A stretch of DNA of 64,000 bases from contig NZ_JMLS01000022.1 of the NCBI RefSeq assembly GCF_000686845.1, forward strand, positions 62,001 through 126,000, in the 5' to 3' direction. The position numbers and the translations under genes were made by a program. The notes under the pieces were generated by a model. The model saw nothing but the letters and a program-made list of their open reading frames with translations, ran no database searches and had not been told where the DNA came from. This document shows, one piece after another, positions 25,532-33,806 of the stretch (the first letter of the stretch is position 1; each line of letters opens with the position of its first letter). Source of the DNA: Paenibacillus sp. UNC451MF (GTDB taxonomy: Bacteria > Bacillota > Bacilli > Paenibacillales > NBRC-103111).

Positions 25532-26308
25532 ATGATTATCAATCACAATATGAACGCATTGAACACTCATCGCCAAATGGGCACGAACAATGTTGCCGCT
25601 GGCAAAAACATGGAAAAATTGTCTTCTGGTCTTCGCATTAACCGTGCGGCTGACGATGCTGCTGGTTTGTCCATTTCCGAAAAAATGCGCGGTCAAATCC
25701 GTTCCATGGAGCAAGCTCAACGCAATGCTCAAGACGGTATCTCGATGGTACAAACTGCTGAGGGTGCTTTGACTGAAGTGAGTGATATGCTCGTTCGTAT
25801 CAAAGAATTGTACACTCAAAAAGCAAATGGTACATATAACACAACTGATAAAGCTAACATTGATGAAGAATTGAAAGCACTGAAATCCGAGATTACTAAT
25901 ATCGGAACTAACACCAAGTTCAATGATATTGCGTTGTTGGATGGAACTTTAAGCAAGGATATTCAAATTAACCATACATCTTCTGATACTTTGAAAATTG
26001 CTTTGAGTGAAGATGTTTCTGGTGTAGGTACAGCAGCTTCTGACCTTGATAATGCAACAAAACAAATTGATAAAGTTGCAAAAGCTCGCGCTCAACTGGG
26101 AGCTCTTCAAAACCGTTTGGAGCACACTTCCAACAACTTGGGTACAACAACTGAGAACCTGACTGCAGCTGAATCTCGTATCCGTGATACAGATATGGCT
26201 AAAGAAATGGTGAATTTGACGAAGAACAACATTCTTCTTCAAGCTTCTCAAGCTATGCTTGCTCAAGCAAACCAACAACCACAAGGCGTTCTGTCCTTGC
26301 TGCGTTAA
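25532..26308 (+). CDS. hag: Flagellin (Hag/FliC)
   Basis: 258 residues, short compared with most flagellins. The N-terminal D0/D1 part (MIINHNMNALNTHRQMGTNN and INRAADDAAGLSISEKMRGQ) and C-terminal D1/D0 part (NNILLQASQAMLAQANQQPQ, then GVLSLLR) are well conserved. The central region (about 140-175) is almost absent, so the filament surface domain is minimal. Strong codon bias indicates high expression. ATG follows AAGGAGGAAG, itself a probable CsrA site. A strong terminator follows. Confidence 0.97.
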   Translation: MIINHNMNALNTHRQMGTNNVAAGKNMEKLSSGLRINRAADDAAGLSISEKMRGQIRSMEQAQRNAQDGISMVQTAEGALTEVSDMLVRIKELYTQKANGTYNTTDKANIDEELKALKSEITNIGTNTKFNDIALLDGTLSKDIQINHTSSDTLKIALSEDVSGVGTAASDLDNATKQIDKVAKARAQLGALQNRLEHTSNNLGTTTENLTAAESRIRDTDMAKEMVNLTKNNILLQASQAMLAQANQQPQGVLSLLR

Positions 26309-26324
26309 TCGTAATGGATTTCAA

Positions 26325-26355
26325 GACTTCAGACTTCGATCTGAAGTCTTTTTTT
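26325..26355 (+). terminator. Intrinsic terminator of hag
   Basis: A perfect 9-bp stem GACTTCAGA/TCTGAAGTC with a 6-nt loop (CTTCGA), followed by seven T residues. Confidence 0.92.
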
Positions 26356-26420
26356 CTCTCATCGAAAGATATCTAGTGCAGTATATAAGTAAATTATATG
26401 ACTTCAGAGGTAATAAGACT

Positions 26421-28310
26421 ATGAGACCAACTATATCATTGTGCATGATTGTGAAGAACGAGGAACGATATCTTAGGAAATGCCTAAGCAGTGTAAAGGG
26501 GTTTGTGGACGAGATCATTATCGTGGATACCGGATCTTCGGACGGAACCCTGGGTATAGTCAACGAGTTTGACGCCAGAGTGAGTGCCTTCGAATGGATC
26601 CATGATTTCTCTGCAGCAAGGAACTTTGCTATTCAGCAAGCAAGCTGCGATTACATTTTGCAGCTAGACGCCGATGAGTACCTGGAGGACGGAGCTACTT
26701 TACAAGAAGATATCGTTTCCAATAAAGATTATTACAGTGTGACCATCAAAAATCACAAATCCGATGGGGGATCATTCGCTCATCAAGCTGTACGTCTCTT
26801 TAAAAATCGAATAGGACTCCTTTATATCGGGAAATTGCATGAGCATCTGAACATTCTCGATCCTTCTTTGACTCTATCCACCGGAGATGCGAGTTCGTTA
26901 ATCAATCATCTTGGGTATCTTGATGATACTGTACAAGAAAAAAATAAAGTTGAACGTAACTATGAAATTATGCTCAAAGAGCTGGAAAATAACCCCTCTC
27001 CCTATAGCTTGTACAATATGGGGAAAGTGTGCATGTCACAAAGGAAATATGAAGAGGCATTGAATTACTTCAAGAAATCTTACGAACTAGCCGATAACAT
27101 GTCCTATGTTTACTATCTTTTTTGCTATATACTGACATGTTTAAGACTTTTGCATCGCTACGAGGAAGGCATTTCACTTGCTAAGGTGCTTATCGATAGG
27201 CAGCCTCTTTATCTGGATTTTCACTATGAATTGGCTAGGTTGTATGAGGAATACGGATGCTTGCAGGATGCAGAGATTGTATTTAAACACTGCTTGAGTG
27301 ATCAGCCATGGTCTGAAAAGAAAGTGGCAAATGAGGGGGCCAATGGTTATTTATCTTTCTATAGGCTAGCATGCATTTATGAAAAGCAGGGAAGAAGCGG
27401 GGAAGCCTTCGAATCTATTTTTGAAGCCATCCAAAATAATCCTGTGTATCAGCCTGCCATAAAACTATATTTACGGCTCGTGCTCAAAGCCAATATTAAT
27501 AATGAGGAAGTTATCGCCCATTTAGAAAAAATCTACAACGGCAAAGATGCAGAGGTCATCAAGATGCTGCTTGTAGCTATTTATGAAGCTCGGCATCCCA
27601 TTATGGCTAATTATTTTTCGCAGAGGGAAGGACAGCCTTTAGATAAAGAAATTAACGCTGTCGTCCAGCAATATGACCATAAATACGAACAAGCCCGTGA
27701 CCTTTGGTTGGAGATTTCCAATATAAAGCCGGATAACATAGTGGATGTTATTACTTTATCCATCATCCTTAAGGATACAGATCTTATAAATAAATGCAGG
27801 GACGTAGCAAACGCAAGTCATCGGGAATGGAAACTCATCAAAAGTATAATTAAGAGAGAGCCGTTCAATTCAGACCTGGGCCAATCCTGGATAGAACCTC
27901 ATTTAGTAAACATAGCGGAGCAATTGATTGTCCTTGGGGAGTTTGAAGCCTTCGAATACCTATCGACATGTATTATGAAGGCGTCATTAGCCATTCAGAT
28001 TGAGCTTGCTATTCTATTAACGGATTATGGATTCAAGGATACTGCAGTAGATTTTCTTTTGGAGCATTACCACACCAATCCGAATCATCCTGATATTCTT
28101 CAGAGCTTATCTGCTATTCTCTTAAGCGCAGGCAACTATGAAGAGGCTGTAAGTCTATCTCAGCAACTAATTAAATATAAAAATGATTTCAAATCTTATC
28201 AGCAGTTGTATTTATGCTATTTCCATTTAGGAGATGATGGTTCTGCTCAAAAAGTAGCGCAGGACATGAAAAAGAAATTTCCTTTTTCCTCCTGGGTCAA
28301 TTCCTTATAG
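26421..28310 (+). CDS. GT2 glycosyltransferase with TPR repeats (first of pair)
   Basis: 629 residues from ATG 26421, with AGAGGTAAT upstream; the frame is open further upstream but runs into hag. SLCMIVKNEERYLRKCLSSV, IIVDTGSSDGT and LQLDADEYL are the nucleotide-sugar and metal sites of GT-A family 2. From about residue 230 on, TPR-like helical repeats follow (YSLYNMGKVCMSQRKYEEAL, then NYFKKSYELA). It is placed directly behind flagellin, and a closely similar gene follows after 14 nt. The likely acceptor is flagellin, by position and by analogy with flagellin-modifying GT2 enzymes of clostridia. The sugar is unknown. Confidence 0.82.
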   Translation: MRPTISLCMIVKNEERYLRKCLSSVKGFVDEIIIVDTGSSDGTLGIVNEFDARVSAFEWIHDFSAARNFAIQQASCDYILQLDADEYLEDGATLQEDIVSNKDYYSVTIKNHKSDGGSFAHQAVRLFKNRIGLLYIGKLHEHLNILDPSLTLSTGDASSLINHLGYLDDTVQEKNKVERNYEIMLKELENNPSPYSLYNMGKVCMSQRKYEEALNYFKKSYELADNMSYVYYLFCYILTCLRLLHRYEEGISLAKVLIDRQPLYLDFHYELARLYEEYGCLQDAEIVFKHCLSDQPWSEKKVANEGANGYLSFYRLACIYEKQGRSGEAFESIFEAIQNNPVYQPAIKLYLRLVLKANINNEEVIAHLEKIYNGKDAEVIKMLLVAIYEARHPIMANYFSQREGQPLDKEINAVVQQYDHKYEQARDLWLEISNIKPDNIVDVITLSIILKDTDLINKCRDVANASHREWKLIKSIIKREPFNSDLGQSWIEPHLVNIAEQLIVLGEFEAFEYLSTCIMKASLAIQIELAILLTDYGFKDTAVDFLLEHYHTNPNHPDILQSLSAILLSAGNYEEAVSLSQQLIKYKNDFKSYQQLYLCYFHLGDDGSAQKVAQDMKKKFPFSSWVNSL

Positions 28311-28324
28311 AGGGTGAAACATCA

Positions 28325-30211
28325 ATGAACAGAAGTACAGTATCCTTGTGTATGATCGTGAAAAACGAGGCATTATTTATCGAGAAATGTTTGCAGAGTG
28401 CAAAGGATCAGGTTGATGAAATTATCATTGTAGATACGGGCTCAACGGATGAAACTATTGCCATTGCCGAACAATACGGTGCCCGAGTTTATCATTATCA
28501 ATGGGAGAATGATTTTGCTTTAGGCAGGAATTTCTCATTAGAACAGGCATCCTGTCAATATATCCTGGTATTGGATGCAGACGAGTATCTGGATGAAGGC
28601 AGTCATATTCAAGAGATTCTCCAATCGCAAAAAAAAGGATACTCCATCAGAGTAAGAAATCAATTAGAAGATGGCCTTGTTAAAACCACGTCGATTCTTA
28701 GGATTTTTCAGTCAAATCCAGCAATTCGATTTACGGGACAGATTCATGAGCAAATTTTGCTGGATTCTAGCGAAATCGAGGAAACAGGGTTTTTGATTCA
28801 TCATGTGGGCTATAGGAAAGATGTTTATTCTCTCAAAAATAAAGCGGAACGTAACATTCGCATCTTGCTTGATGCTGTAGATAAATCTCCTTCACCCTTT
28901 TCTTACTATAATGTAGGTAAACAGTACCTTGTAGATGGAGAAGATGAGCTTGCATTGGAATTTCTTGATAAGGCAAGGAACGATTTGAATAATCAAAATA
29001 ATGCTGATGTGCTGGCAATGGAAATTGATTATAACCTTGCTGATTGCTATTACCGATTAGAAAAGCCTGAAAAAGGAATTCAAGTATTAAATCATACGAT
29101 TTCTAATTGGCCTAAATACACGGATTTATACTTTATGCAGGCAAGACTTTTCGAGCAAATGGGTTACTGGAAGGACGCTGAACAGTACTATAAGAAGTGT
29201 ATATCGTTAGGTGATATGGATAGTGCTGTCGCAAGAGAAGGAGTAGGAGGGTACCTTGCTCATTTTCTATTATCGAGGTTATACGAGAACCAAGGAAACA
29301 TTCAGGAGGCTTTGGAGCATTCCTTCCATGCGCTTAATTTAAAGCAGGGATTTTCTTATAGTTTGGAAAATTATCTTTCGTTAGCACAAAAAGCTGGTGT
29401 TTCTGCCGAGGTCCAAAAGGAATGCTTGAGCTTTTCCTATCCTGTTAAAACGGTTGATAATCTCACTACTTTGGTAGGTCTTTTATATAAGTTCAGACAT
29501 CCGCTTCTGCATGAAACTATCACAGAGTATGGGTTCCACAACGATATCACCGTGACGGCTTGTGGATTACAATATAGCAAGAGGTATGAAGAAGCGAGAT
29601 CTGTATGGCATGAAGTTAATATAATCCATAAGAATAATCTTGAAGATGTTATGCTGCTTTCTTTGCTCACAAATGATGAGGAAATGGTCAAGAAGATCAG
29701 TACGGTACAAAATTTGACCGACCAGGACGAAGAAACGATCAATTCCATCATAAAGAGAGAAAGCATAAGCCACGAGAGATTCAATTCGTTCATAGGGAAA
29801 ATATTACTCAAACTATGCGAGAGATGTATAAGATTGGATGAGTTTGATTGCTTTGAGTATATGTCTGGGTTGATTAGATCCTGCGAATTGGATATACAAT
29901 ATCAATTGGCCCTGATATTAGACCAGTCGGGATTTCGAGATGTAGCGTTTGACTTAATGGTTTCGGTTTTTGAGAACTATGAGAGATCTACAGCTATTGA
30001 TCAGTTTGTTGGACGTCGTTGTTTAGAGCGGGGCTATCGGGAAGATGCCAAACAAATTTTCCTTCAATTAGTCAATACTTCTCCTTCTTACGATGTGTAT
30101 TTATCTTTGTATGAGGTGTTGCTACTAGAGGAAGATCAATCTCAAGTAACCGCTCTATTAAAAGAAATGAAGCAGAGGTTTCCCCTGTCCGTTTGGATGC
30201 AGTCATTATGA
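28325..30211 (+). CDS. GT2 glycosyltransferase with TPR repeats (second of pair)
   Basis: 628 residues, ATG 28325 after AGAGGGTGAAA. It has the same architecture as the gene before it: SLCMIVKNEALFIEKCLQSA, IIVDTGSTDETIAI and LVLDADEYLDEG, then TPR-like repeats. Both copies end in FP-S-W--SL, showing a tandem duplication, but sequence identity is moderate, so the copies are old. A two-step glycan or two acceptors are possible. It is inferred to act on flagellin. No terminator is seen after it; flaG has its own SigD-like promoter. Confidence 0.82.
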   Translation: MNRSTVSLCMIVKNEALFIEKCLQSAKDQVDEIIIVDTGSTDETIAIAEQYGARVYHYQWENDFALGRNFSLEQASCQYILVLDADEYLDEGSHIQEILQSQKKGYSIRVRNQLEDGLVKTTSILRIFQSNPAIRFTGQIHEQILLDSSEIEETGFLIHHVGYRKDVYSLKNKAERNIRILLDAVDKSPSPFSYYNVGKQYLVDGEDELALEFLDKARNDLNNQNNADVLAMEIDYNLADCYYRLEKPEKGIQVLNHTISNWPKYTDLYFMQARLFEQMGYWKDAEQYYKKCISLGDMDSAVAREGVGGYLAHFLLSRLYENQGNIQEALEHSFHALNLKQGFSYSLENYLSLAQKAGVSAEVQKECLSFSYPVKTVDNLTTLVGLLYKFRHPLLHETITEYGFHNDITVTACGLQYSKRYEEARSVWHEVNIIHKNNLEDVMLLSLLTNDEEMVKKISTVQNLTDQDEETINSIIKRESISHERFNSFIGKILLKLCERCIRLDEFDCFEYMSGLIRSCELDIQYQLALILDQSGFRDVAFDLMVSVFENYERSTAIDQFVGRRCLERGYREDAKQIFLQLVNTSPSYDVYLSLYEVLLLEEDQSQVTALLKEMKQRFPLSVWMQSL

Positions 30212-30243
30212 ATGCCTTGACTGCGCCTTTTTTCAAATATCTC

Positions 30244-30271
30244 TAAACAAAAATGGGAATATATCCGATAT
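30244..30271 (+). promoter_or_regulatory. SigD-type promoter of flaG-fliD
   Basis: TAAA at 30244-30247, a 16-nt spacer and TCCGATAT at 30264-30271 (7 of 8 to GCCGATAT). It lies 37 nt before the flaG start, so fliD, fliS and fliT are probably transcribed from it. Confidence 0.75.
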
Positions 30272-30307
30272 AAATGGTAAATATCGTTCTGTTGGGGGTG
30301 TTTTTCT

Positions 30308-30685
30308 GTGATTTCGGATGTATCGCTTAATGGTGGTTCCTCCATTCCACTTACGGGTAGAGATGCTGCTGTGAAGGTTGCGGAGCAAATAGACAATGTC
30401 CAGGTCAATAGTTCTAAAGATTTACATAAGGCTGAATTGCAAGGGGCTCGTGTAACGACCGGAGATGAGCAAATTGTAAAGGCAATTGAACGTGCATTGA
30501 AAGCACTTCAAGGCCCAAGCACCATGGTAGAAGTGTCGGTACATGAGGATACGAAGCAAGTGATGGTTAAGGTGCTTGACCAAGATACGGGTAAAATCAT
30601 CCGAGAAATCCCCCCTGAAAAAATGCTTGATCTTGTCGCCAACATGATGAAGGTTGCAGGACTTTTAATAGATGAACGGAGATAA
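30308..30685 (+). CDS. flaG: Flagellar protein FlaG
   Basis: 125 residues, GTG 30308 behind GGGGGTG. The C-terminal half, VEVSVHEDTKQVMVKVLDQD then TGKIIREIPPEKML, is the FlaG family core; the N-terminal 50 residues are variable. FlaG is linked to filament length and polymerisation. It heads the flaG-fliD-fliS-fliT run, as B. subtilis yvyC does. Confidence 0.92.
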   Translation: MISDVSLNGGSSIPLTGRDAAVKVAEQIDNVQVNSSKDLHKAELQGARVTTGDEQIVKAIERALKALQGPSTMVEVSVHEDTKQVMVKVLDQDTGKIIREIPPEKMLDLVANMMKVAGLLIDERR

Positions 30686-30704
30686 ATGATGGAGGTGTGC
30701 AGTA

Positions 30705-32156
30705 ATGGTACAAAGAATTAGCGGATTTGCATCCGGGATGGATATAGACCAGCTTGTAAGCAATATAATGACAGCCAAACGTGTTCCTCTAGATAAACTC
30801 AAGCAAAAGCAGCAAACGCTGCAGTGGCAGCGTGAGAACTTTAGAGATATCAATTTAAAGCTGGTCGAATATAGAAAAAAAGCATTTGATAACTCATTAT
30901 CGGGTTCTTTTCAAACCCAAAAGTCAACCGTAACAGGGGATACAAGTGCTGTAACGGCTAAAGCAGGAAGCCAGGCCACTTCCGGTACCATTAGTATCGA
31001 GGTTACTGAATTGGCTAAGACGGCGTCCGTTTCAAGCGCCACTCCACTCTTAGACTCGAGTGCCACTCCAAAGCCTTACTCTGCTGCAACCAAATTGACG
31101 GATGCCGGTATTACCGGAACCAAAATTACTATTAATGGATCAGATATTGCAATCGAAGCAGATGAGACCATTAGCTCCCTAGTGACCAAAATAAATCAGA
31201 ACAAAGGCGCTAATGCGAGCGCATATTATGATGAGGTTACGGGCAAATTCTCCATTACCTCCAAAACTGCTGGGAAAATCAATGGAGATGGGAAGATCGC
31301 CATTAGCGGTGACGGAAATTTTATTTCAAAATTTAATTTAACTAATGTTACACTTGGCGATGACGCGCAGCTAAAAATCAATGGAATTGCTACAACGCGC
31401 CCTACCAATAGTTTTAATATTAATGGAGTCGACATTACAATTAATGCCAAGACGACAGCTCCGTCTATAGTCTCAACCGCAGTAGATACAGACCAAGTTC
31501 TCGACAAGATTAAGTCGTTTATTACGGATTACAACGACATGTTATCCACTTTAAACACTAAAGTGAAAGAGAAGCATGACAGGAATTTCGTGCCTCTTAC
31601 CGATGACCAAAAGAAGGCGATGAAGGATGATGAAGTCGAGAAATGGGAGGAAAAAGCCAAAACGGGTTTACTCTATAATGACAGTATATTAAATGATGCC
31701 ATTTCCAAACTCAGATCCAACATATCCTCAGTCGTCACGGTTAACGGTGAAAAAGCGATTTTGGATCAAATAGGCATTACGACAGGACAATGGTTTGAAG
31801 GCGGAAAGCTGGTTCTGAAGGACGAAGCGAAGCTCAGAGAAGCAATTGAAAAGGAACCGGATAAAGTAGCGGCTTTATTTACTTCAAAAAATAAAGGAAT
31901 GTATGATGATCTCAAAAAAACATTGGATTCCTTAACCGAAAGAGCAGGTACCTCCTTTGTTGCCACATCAAAGGATGCGGTTTTGAAGGAAGAGAGCACT
32001 ATTGGACGTCAGCTCAAAAGACTTAGCAACGATATATTAAACCAAGCCAGATTATTAAACGATATGGAAACAAGATATTATAAACAGTTCACAGCAATGG
32101 AAACAGCCATGAATAAATTTCAATCACAATCTTCATCACTATCCAGCTTTGGTTAA
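30705..32156 (+). CDS. fliD: Flagellar filament cap protein FliD (HAP2)
   Basis: 483 residues, ATG after GGAGGTG. The N-terminus RISGFASGMDIDQLVSNIMT is diagnostic, with coiled-coil ends (residues 20-60 and 430-480) flanking the variable middle. It forms the pentameric or hexameric cap under which flagellin subunits fold. The C-terminal helix ends QSQSSSLSSFG. It is followed at 26 nt by its partner gene fliS. Confidence 0.96.
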   Translation: MVQRISGFASGMDIDQLVSNIMTAKRVPLDKLKQKQQTLQWQRENFRDINLKLVEYRKKAFDNSLSGSFQTQKSTVTGDTSAVTAKAGSQATSGTISIEVTELAKTASVSSATPLLDSSATPKPYSAATKLTDAGITGTKITINGSDIAIEADETISSLVTKINQNKGANASAYYDEVTGKFSITSKTAGKINGDGKIAISGDGNFISKFNLTNVTLGDDAQLKINGIATTRPTNSFNINGVDITINAKTTAPSIVSTAVDTDQVLDKIKSFITDYNDMLSTLNTKVKEKHDRNFVPLTDDQKKAMKDDEVEKWEEKAKTGLLYNDSILNDAISKLRSNISSVVTVNGEKAILDQIGITTGQWFEGGKLVLKDEAKLREAIEKEPDKVAALFTSKNKGMYDDLKKTLDSLTERAGTSFVATSKDAVLKEESTIGRQLKRLSNDILNQARLLNDMETRYYKQFTAMETAMNKFQSQSSSLSSFG

Positions 32157-32182
32157 GAGATAATAAGTAAGAGGTGAATCTA

Positions 32183-32578
32183 ATGATCCAAACGCCATTC
32201 AATAAATACAGGGAGACTTCTATTCAAACCATGACTCCTGGCCAACTCTTAATCATGCTGTACGACGGAGCCATTCGTTTTGCAAGAAAAGGAGTCGAGG
32301 GAGTCAAACAGAAAAACTATCAAGAGGCTAACAACTGTTTTATAAGAGTCCAGGAAATTATTAATGAATTGGTGGCATCGCTTGATCATTCCTATCCTAT
32401 TTCGAAAGATCTGCTGCAATTATATGATTATTTCCTCCGGAAAATGGTTGAAGCTAACATAAAGAAAGATATTCAACCGGCATTGGAGGTTATAGATCAT
32501 TTGGTAGAGCTGAAGGAAACATGGATTCAGGCCTCGAAGCTTAGTACATCATCGGGATCTGTGCTTAATCATGGATAA
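32183..32578 (+). CDS. fliS: Flagellin chaperone FliS
   Basis: 131 residues from ATG 32183, which follows AGAGGTG at 7 nt; the GTG at 32174 lies inside the ribosome site. YRETSIQTMTPGQLLIMLYD is the family signature. It binds the flagellin C-terminal helix and prevents early polymerisation. It overlaps the next gene by 8 nt, suggesting coupling. Confidence 0.95.
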   Translation: MIQTPFNKYRETSIQTMTPGQLLIMLYDGAIRFARKGVEGVKQKNYQEANNCFIRVQEIINELVASLDHSYPISKDLLQLYDYFLRKMVEANIKKDIQPALEVIDHLVELKETWIQASKLSTSSGSVLNHG

Positions 32579-32909
32579 ATCTCTAGATGAACTGTTGCAG
32601 ATGACTCAACAACTGGCTTCCAAATTGGAAACGGTGGGATATGAGGAAATCGTTGAATTTGTGAATATTCGTGAAGAGCTTGTACTGAATATCCAGAAGC
32701 AATATGAAAATCATAAATTAGATAAATCGTATCTGGATCATGCATTAGTTTCCATTCTAAGCTATGATGATCAGATACTTTACCGGATGCAGCAATTAAA
32801 GAATGAAGCTTCAGACAACTTGAACAAAATGACCACTGCAAAGCAGCAAAAATCAAGTTATGAGGCTAAGTATGCTCCGGAGAGCATGTTTTTTGATAAA
32901 AAGAAATAA
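32571..32909 (+). CDS. fliT: FliT-like flagellar chaperone
   Basis: 112 residues, ATG 32571 overlapping the end of fliS by 8 nt. Small, helical and charged, as expected for the FliT class that chaperones FliD. Sequence conservation in this family is low, so the call relies on size and on its place after fliD-fliS. The C-terminus ends in FFDKKK. Confidence 0.72.
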   Translation: MDKSLDELLQMTQQLASKLETVGYEEIVEFVNIREELVLNIQKQYENHKLDKSYLDHALVSILSYDDQILYRMQQLKNEASDNLNKMTTAKQQKSSYEAKYAPESMFFDKKK

Positions 32910-33050
32910 TAGTAATGTTTTATAAAAAAGAACGTGAGCGGTACGTTTTAGAGATGTGTTGGAGCCCTAATCCGAAAGGTGCTCATTTTGAAAAAATTCA
33001 ATTACATTAGTTTGTTGGTGGAACAAGTACCATGTTTATTAATAATTTGA

Positions 33051-33094
33051 TTATCCACTCCCCCTGTGGATAATGTGCATAACTTTGTGTATAA
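33051..33094 (-). promoter_or_regulatory. Cluster of DnaA boxes
   Basis: Three 9-mers on the minus strand match TTATNCACA exactly: TTATCCACA (33065-33073), TTATGCACA (33074-33082) and TTATACACA (33086-33094). The first two abut and the third is 3 nt away. A fourth site, TTATCCACT at 33051-33059 on the plus strand, has one mismatch and faces the first across a 5-nt gap (33060-33064). No dnaA or dnaN gene is near, so this is not the usual oriC neighbourhood. Confidence 0.7.
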
Positions 33095-33111
33095 CTTTAT
33101 ACAAAATGTCG

Positions 33112-33141
33112 AAAAACCGCATAATGGTGCGGTTTTTCTTT
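33112..33141 (+). terminator. Intrinsic terminator downstream of fliT
   Basis: A perfect 10-bp stem AAAAACCGCA/TGCGGTTTTT with a 6-nt loop. T-rich sequence is present on both sides, so it could work in both directions. Confidence 0.82.
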
Positions 33142-33211
33142 GTGTATACTTTATTAACGTCATGTTAATACGTGAATTTTCAAAATATTTTGCTAAAAGC
33201 CGTGGATATAA

Positions 33212-33262
33212 TTGACATCCGTGGAGAGGGGATGCTATATTCGATTTGTGGGCATGCCCACA
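33212..33262 (+). promoter_or_regulatory. Promoter and start-site palindrome of the cold-shock gene
   Basis: TTGACA at 33212-33217, an 18-nt spacer and TATATT at 33236-33241. A perfect 16-bp palindrome TGTGGGCATGCCCACA at 33247-33262 lies at the predicted transcription start, leaving a leader of about 45 nt. Confidence 0.65.
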
Positions 33263-33291
33263 GTTATTTGATAATGAAGGGAATGTTTTAC

Positions 33292-33489
33292 ATGCAAGGT
33301 AAAGTGAAATGGTTTAACGCAGAAAAAGGATACGGTTTCATTGAGCGTGAAGACGGCGGGGACGTATTTGTTCACTTCTCAGCTATTCAAACCGATGGAT
33401 TCAAAACGCTGGAAGAAGGTCAAGCAGTTGAATTCGATATTGTGGAAGGCGCTCGCGGACCACAAGCAGCTAACGTTATCAAGCTATAA
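33292..33489 (+). CDS. Cold-shock protein (CspA/CspB family)
   Basis: 65 residues, a single OB-fold nucleic-acid chaperone. [18 protein letters not shown] contains RNP1 (KGYGFI) and DVFVHFSAI contains RNP2 (VFVHF). The start at ATG 33292 follows AAGGGAA by about 10 nt. It binds single-stranded RNA and DNA and melts mRNA structure, and is often constitutive as well as cold-induced. It is monocistronic between two terminators. Confidence 0.95.
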   Translation: MQGKVKWFNAEKGYGFIEREDGGDVFVHFSAIQTDGFKTLEEGQAVEFDIVEGARGPQAANVIKL

Positions 33490-33547
33490 TCATCCGGCTC
33501 ACAACGCCCTTGTATAGATGGTTATTCCGATTACTATTAGCAGCGAC

Positions 33548-33579
33548 AACACCCTGGAATGATTCCGGGGTGTTTTTTT
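33548..33579 (+). terminator. Intrinsic terminator of the cold-shock gene
   Basis: A stem of about 13 bp (33548-33560 with 33562-33574, one wobble; the innermost bases probably open as the loop), followed by seven T residues. Confidence 0.9.
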
Positions 33580-33742
33580 GTCTTTTGAATAGATGCACCC
33601 AATAACCTTTTGGTAGGAAAGACAATGCAAGGGAATATACCCACTGAAAGAGACCTTCAAACTCACAAAAAGCCTGATTCTATGCGGTTTGTCACACGGA
33701 CACCAAATTGTAAGAATATTTTGAAAAATTGTCGATAAATAT
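33580..33742 (+). other. Intergenic stretch before hpf promoters
   Basis: Part of a 316-nt gap between csp and hpf. Apart from the terminator before it and the promoters after it I see no repeat, hairpin or small gene here. Confidence 0.5.
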
Positions 33743-33744
33743 AA

Positions 33745-33780
33745 AGGATTTTTGAAGGCGTCTATAGAATATAGTATAAT
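33745..33780 (+). promoter_or_regulatory. Overlapping SigH- and SigA-type promoters of hpf
   Basis: AGGATTT (33745-33751), a 12-nt gap and ATAGAAT (33764-33770) fit the SigH consensus. TTGAAG (33752-33757), 17 nt and TATAAT (33775-33780) form a SigA promoter in the same stretch. B. subtilis yvyD (hpf) is likewise read from alternative sigma factors, including SigH. Confidence 0.65.
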
Positions 33781-33806
33781 AGGTACATGAAAGGAGGAGA
33801 AGTACA

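Larger units (their letters stand above)
32910..33291 (+). other. Intergenic region with DnaA boxes, terminator and csp promoter
   Basis: About 380 nt without a gene. It holds, in order, a weak hairpin near 32935-32952, a cluster of DnaA boxes at 33051-33094, an intrinsic terminator at 33112-33137, and the promoter and leader of the cold-shock gene from 33212. An upstream extension of the csp frame (to 33172) has no ribosome site and is not called. Confidence 0.7.

Noticed and set aside
26259-26420. Longer first glycosyltransferase starting inside hag
   Set aside because: The extension crosses the hag end and terminator and has no ribosome site; ATG 26421 fits the family start.
33051-33094. 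Chromosomal origin of replication
   Set aside because: No dnaA, dnaN or AT-rich unwinding region with further boxes nearby; only the compact cluster is seen.
33172-33291. N-terminal extension of the cold-shock protein
   Set aside because: It would begin before the predicted promoter and lacks a ribosome site; the standard 65-residue protein starts at 33292.
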